Translations under genes and position numbers: made by a program | Assembly (NCBI RefSeq): GCF_003945545.1 | Contig: NZ_CP029617.1 | Location: 620,001 to 684,000, forward strand | Source: Streptomyces sp. WAC 01529 | GTDB lineage: Bacteria > Actinomycetota > Actinomycetes > Streptomycetales > Streptomycetaceae | Length of the DNA: 64,000 nt | Direction of reading: 5' to 3' | The notes under the pieces: generated by a model | Seen by the model: only the letters and a program-made list of their open reading frames with translations | Told to the model about the DNA's origin: nothing | Database searches by the model: none | In this document: piece after piece, positions 61,522 through 64,000 of the stretch | Layout: every line of letters starts with the position of its first letter | Position numbering within the stretch: position 1 is the stretch's first letter

Positions 61522-62258
61522 ACCTCCGCCCGGTCGATCTCGCCCGTGAGCACGGCATTTCCACCCAGGCGGTCCGCAACTACGAGCAGGACGGATGCAT
61601 CCCCGCGGCCGACCGCACCGCCAGCGGCTACCGGGTCTACACCGAGGCGCACGCAGCGGCTCTGCGCGCCTATCTGGCGCTCGTCCCGGCGCACGGGTAC
61701 GCGGTGAGCGGGCAGATCATGAGAGGGCTCAACACGGGAAGCGTCGACGCGGCGCTGACGGCCATCGACCGCGGCCACGCGCAGTCGCTGCGCGACCGGG
61801 AGACGCTCGACGCGGTCGAGGAAGCGATGGAGGGGCTCGCGTCCTCGGCGGGTTCCGCTCCACAACTGCCCAGCGGCACGAAGGCGTTCAGCATCGGGGA
61901 ACTCGCCCGCCGCCTGGGCGTCACCGCGGCGACGCTGCGCAACTGGGAACAGGCGGGCATCCTCACCCCCCGGCGCGAGCCCGTCTCCGGGCGCCGCACC
62001 TACGGCGCCCACGACGTACGCGACGCGGAGCTGACGCTGCTGCTCCGGCGGGGCGGCCACCGGCTCGGCCACATCCGCACCATTGTCGAGCAGATCCGGA
62101 CGGCAGGCGGTACGCAGGCCCTCCACGAGGCCCTCGGTGACTGGCGGCGGGCACTCACCACCCGGGGCCTCGCCATGCTCAGCGCGTCGGTCCTGGTCGC
62201 ACGGTACGTCGAGCTGGACCGGGGAGGTGATGGGTCTCGAAGGGCCTCGCCATCGTGA
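61515..62258 (+). CDS. TioE-like regulator with two MerR-type HTH domains
   Basis: A 247-residue protein with two MerR-like DNA-binding domains in tandem. The first (residues 1-60) reads VDLAREHGISTQAVRNYEQDGCIP...SGYRVYTEAH, and the second (about 125-190) reads FSIGELARRLGVTAATLRNWEQAGILTP...SGRRTYGAHD. This double arrangement is typical of the TioE family. A helical linker joins them. It lies 18 bases after the conflict operon on the same strand and may be co-transcribed with it. The last 80 bases overlap the convergent LysR gene. Confidence 0.85.
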   Translation: MKHLRPVDLAREHGISTQAVRNYEQDGCIPAADRTASGYRVYTEAHAAALRAYLALVPAHGYAVSGQIMRGLNTGSVDAALTAIDRGHAQSLRDRETLDAVEEAMEGLASSAGSAPQLPSGTKAFSIGELARRLGVTAATLRNWEQAGILTPRREPVSGRRTYGAHDVRDAELTLLLRRGGHRLGHIRTIVEQIRTAGGTQALHEALGDWRRALTTRGLAMLSASVLVARYVELDRGGDGSRRASPS

Positions 62259-63114
62259 ACTCCCGGAATTTCAGGGCCGCTTCGGAGAGATGGGTCTCGC
62301 GGTTCCACACCAGGGTGAGCACGCGCAGGCAGTCGGGCGCGTCCAGCCGCACCCAGGCGACGGGGACGCGCGCGTGCGAACCGACCCGGCGGGAGACCGA
62401 CGGGATGAGGCCGATGCCGAGGCCCGCGCTGATCATGTCCTGGCTGGCGGCCGGTTCGTCGCCCTCGCAGGAGACCAGCGGGGTAAGGCCCTCGGACGCG
62501 AACAGCCGGTCGAGCAGGGCGCGTTGCCAGTGGCCGACGCGTGTGGTGACGAAGGGCTCGTCGGCGATCTCCCGGATCGTCACGCACTCCCGCCCCTCCA
62601 GCCGGTGCCCGTGAGGGACCGCGAGCAGCACCTCCTCGCGGGCCAGCTCGACCGATTCGAGGTTCGCGCCGGCCAACGGCTGTGACGCCACACAGAAGTC
62701 GACCTCCCTGGCGCGCAGCCGGCGGTCCATGTCCTCCGCGTTCGACTGGAAGAGGCGTACGTCGGCGCGGGGGTGGGCGGCCCGGAAGCTGCCGAGGAGC
62801 GGGGTGATCGTCAGCAGCGTCTCGGAGGCGACGCTGACCCTGCCGAGCCCCGTGTCCCGGGCTTCCCGCACGGCCCTGCGGCCGTCGTCGAGTTCGCTCA
62901 GGGCGCGGTCGACGTGGCGCAGGAAGATCGTGCCGTACTGATTGAGCCGGATGCGGCGGCCCTGCCGGTCGAAGAGCGCGGAGCCCAGATCGGCCTCCAG
63001 GCGCGCGATGGCGCGGCTGAGCGAGGGCTGGGCGACCCGCAGCTCCTCGGCGGCGCGGCTGATGTGCTCGTAACGGGCCACGGCCTGGAAATAGCGCAGT
63101 TGGAGAAGATCCAC
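62179..63114 (-). CDS. LysR-family transcriptional regulator
   Basis: A 311-residue LysR protein. The N-terminal HTH reads LLQLRYFQAVARYEHISRAAEELRVAQPSLSRAIARLEADLGSALFDR, and the effector domain spans about residues 90-300 (VSVASETLLTITPLLGSFR, DMISAGLGIGLIPS). GTG 63114 has AAGGTGG close upstream. It is divergent from cydA with 149 bases between starts, so it may control cytochrome bd oxidase or itself. Overlaps the TioE-like gene by 80 bases at its 3' end. Confidence 0.9.
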   Translation of the reverse strand: MDLLQLRYFQAVARYEHISRAAEELRVAQPSLSRAIARLEADLGSALFDRQGRRIRLNQYGTIFLRHVDRALSELDDGRRAVREARDTGLGRVSVASETLLTITPLLGSFRAAHPRADVRLFQSNAEDMDRRLRAREVDFCVASQPLAGANLESVELAREEVLLAVPHGHRLEGRECVTIREIADEPFVTTRVGHWQRALLDRLFASEGLTPLVSCEGDEPAASQDMISAGLGIGLIPSVSRRVGSHARVPVAWVRLDAPDCLRVLTLVWNRETHLSEAALKFREFTMARPFETHHLPGPARRTVRPGPTR

Positions 63115-63136
63115 GGTCCACCTTCACTGACGTTCA

Positions 63137-63190
63137 CTTATGCCTTCAGGGCTATCTGTACATGACGAAACCGGTCTTGGAACGCATAAG
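63137..63190. promoter_or_regulatory. Candidate regulatory region between lysR-type gene and cydA
   Basis: CTTATGC (63137-63143) and GCATAAG (63184-63190) form a perfect 7-bp inverted repeat 40 bases apart in the divergent spacer. The distance suits two half-sites of a looping or tetrameric regulator such as LysR, or possibly a Rex/redox regulator. There is no experimental support. Confidence 0.35.
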
Positions 63191-63263
63191 CAATTCTCCC
63201 TACGGTCGTCTTAGCGGGGCCACCGCCCCCGACCCTCCGTCTCCCACAGAAGCAGGCCGCATC

Positions 63264-64000
63264 ATGAGCGCTGCGGATCTGGCCCGACTCCAGTTCGCGG
63301 CCACGACCGGCATCCACTGGCTGTTCGTGATCCTCACCATGGGGCTCGTCCCCCTCGTGGCGATCATGCACACACGGGCCGCGTGCACCCGAGATCCCGT
63401 CAGAAGAGCCGTCCGGGAGCGCATGACCCGCTTCTGGGGACAGCTCTACGTCATCAACTACGCGGTCGGCATCGTCACCGGCCTCGTCATGGAGTTCCAG
63501 TTCGGGCTCAGCTGGAGCGGGCTGAGCAAGTTCGCGGGCAACGTCTTCGGCGCCCCGCTGGCGCTGGAGACCCTCATCGCGTTCTTCGCCGAGTCCACCT
63601 TCCTCGGCATGTGGATCTTCGGCTGGGGGCGCCTGCGCAAGGGCGTGCACGTCACGCTCATCTGGCTCGTCGCCCTCACCGCGTACGCCTCCGCGTACTG
63701 GATCCTGGTCGCCAACGGCTTCATGCAGCACCCCGTCGGTTACGAAGTGCGGTATGGCGAGGCCTACTTGACCGACTTCGGGGCGCTGCTCGCGAACCCC
63801 AGCGCCCTGGTCGCTCTCGGCCATGTCGCGCTCGCCGCGCTGACGACGGGCGGTGTCTTCGTCGCCGGGATCAGCGCGTGGCACTTCCTCCGGGGCACCA
63901 AGGAGGCCGAGCTGTTCCGCGGTTCCCTGCGACTGGGGGTGTGGGTGAGCATGCTCGCCTCCTTCTTCGTGGTCGTCGTCGGGGAGATGCAGCGGCCCGT
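63264..64000 (+). CDS. cydA: Cytochrome bd quinol oxidase subunit I (3' truncated by window edge)
   Basis: The first 245 codons of CydA, with no stop before the window ends. The N-terminus DLARLQFAATTGIHWLFVILTMGLVPLVAIM holds the heme b595-region His19-type residue (TTGIHWLF). TRFWGQLYVINYAVGIVTGLVMEFQFG contains the second conserved block, and FFAESTFLGMWIFGW and the GEMQRPV end fit subunit I. It is an integral membrane subunit of the high-affinity terminal oxidase used at low oxygen. The ATG at 63264 has a weak ribosome site (AAGCAGG). cydB would be expected next. Confidence 0.93.
   Translation, partial: MSAADLARLQFAATTGIHWLFVILTMGLVPLVAIMHTRAACTRDPVRRAVRERMTRFWGQLYVINYAVGIVTGLVMEFQFGLSWSGLSKFAGNVFGAPLALETLIAFFAESTFLGMWIFGWGRLRKGVHVTLIWLVALTAYASAYWILVANGFMQHPVGYEVRYGEAYLTDFGALLANPSALVALGHVALAALTTGGVFVAGISAWHFLRGTKEAELFRGSLRLGVWVSMLASFFVVVVGEMQRP

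Overview
The window is high-GC actinomycete DNA and looks like Streptomyces. The signs are strong third-position G/C bias, frequent GTG and TTG starts, ATGA/GTGA stop-start overlaps, and typical Streptomyces families: a streptogrisin-type protease, a SpoIIE/PAS phosphatase, an srs-like phenolic-lipid operon, a TioE-type MerR regulator and a SAV_2336-type conflict operon. I see no rRNA, tRNA or CRISPR.

Region 1 (1-1.5 kb) holds the end of a probable APC-family permease, then decayed DNA with short IS5-transposase-like and Rhs-like remnants and one small membrane protein.

Region 2 (1.5-27.7 kb) is a hybrid NRPS/PKS cluster. A long minus-strand run (17.3 to 1.5 kb) encodes a capreomycidine-synthase-like PLP enzyme, a VioC-like arginine beta-hydroxylase, a C-A-PCP module with a Tyr-type pocket, a freestanding C domain, MbtH, an MFS exporter, a class V aminotransferase, an A-PCP didomain lacking the amino-binding Asp, a 2-hydroxyacid dehydrogenase and a final C-A-PCP module. 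A second minus-strand unit (24.6-19.2 kb) encodes an A-PCP didomain with a His-like pocket and a KS-PCP-reductase protein whose AT has been excised. Two plus-strand P450s and an AraC regulator complete the locus. No thioesterase is present, so the CAR-type reductase domain is the only visible release activity, which predicts an aldehyde or a product derived from one. The inferred product is a capreomycidine-containing peptide with Tyr, possibly hydroxy-His, and an unusual acid unit. I cannot match it to a known compound.

Region 3 (27.7-33.1 kb) is gene-poor and partly decayed: an internally deleted PI-PLC, a pentapeptide-repeat scrap, a MerR/SDR pair with a palindromic operator, an alpha/beta hydrolase and a small membrane protein.

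Region 4 (33.2-39.1 kb) has a lipoprotein, an srsABC-like operon (type III PKS, ICMT-like methyltransferase, FAD hydroxylase), a divergent UbiA prenyltransferase, and DUF2071 plus a coupled hypothetical.

Region 5 (39.3-53.7 kb) has a secreted S1 protease, a PAS-GAF-SpoIIE-HATPase regulator, a secreted lipase, an acyl-CoA ligase, a Pro-rich surface protein, a DUF4239 membrane protein, a lipase-like hydrolase, a degenerate P450-like protein, a PlsC-like acyltransferase, and an ACP/ketosynthase pair.

Region 6 (53.75-61.5 kb) is a tightly coupled four-gene operon of the MoxR/trypsin/SAV_2336 conflict-system type: CU044_2847-like protein, trypsin-like protease with a long C-terminal region, MoxR AAA ATPase, and a 1363-residue fusion of 11-residue repeats, a vWA-like domain, a pseudokinase and a ParA-like ATPase. 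A TioE-like regulator, a LysR regulator and the 5' part of cydA end the window.
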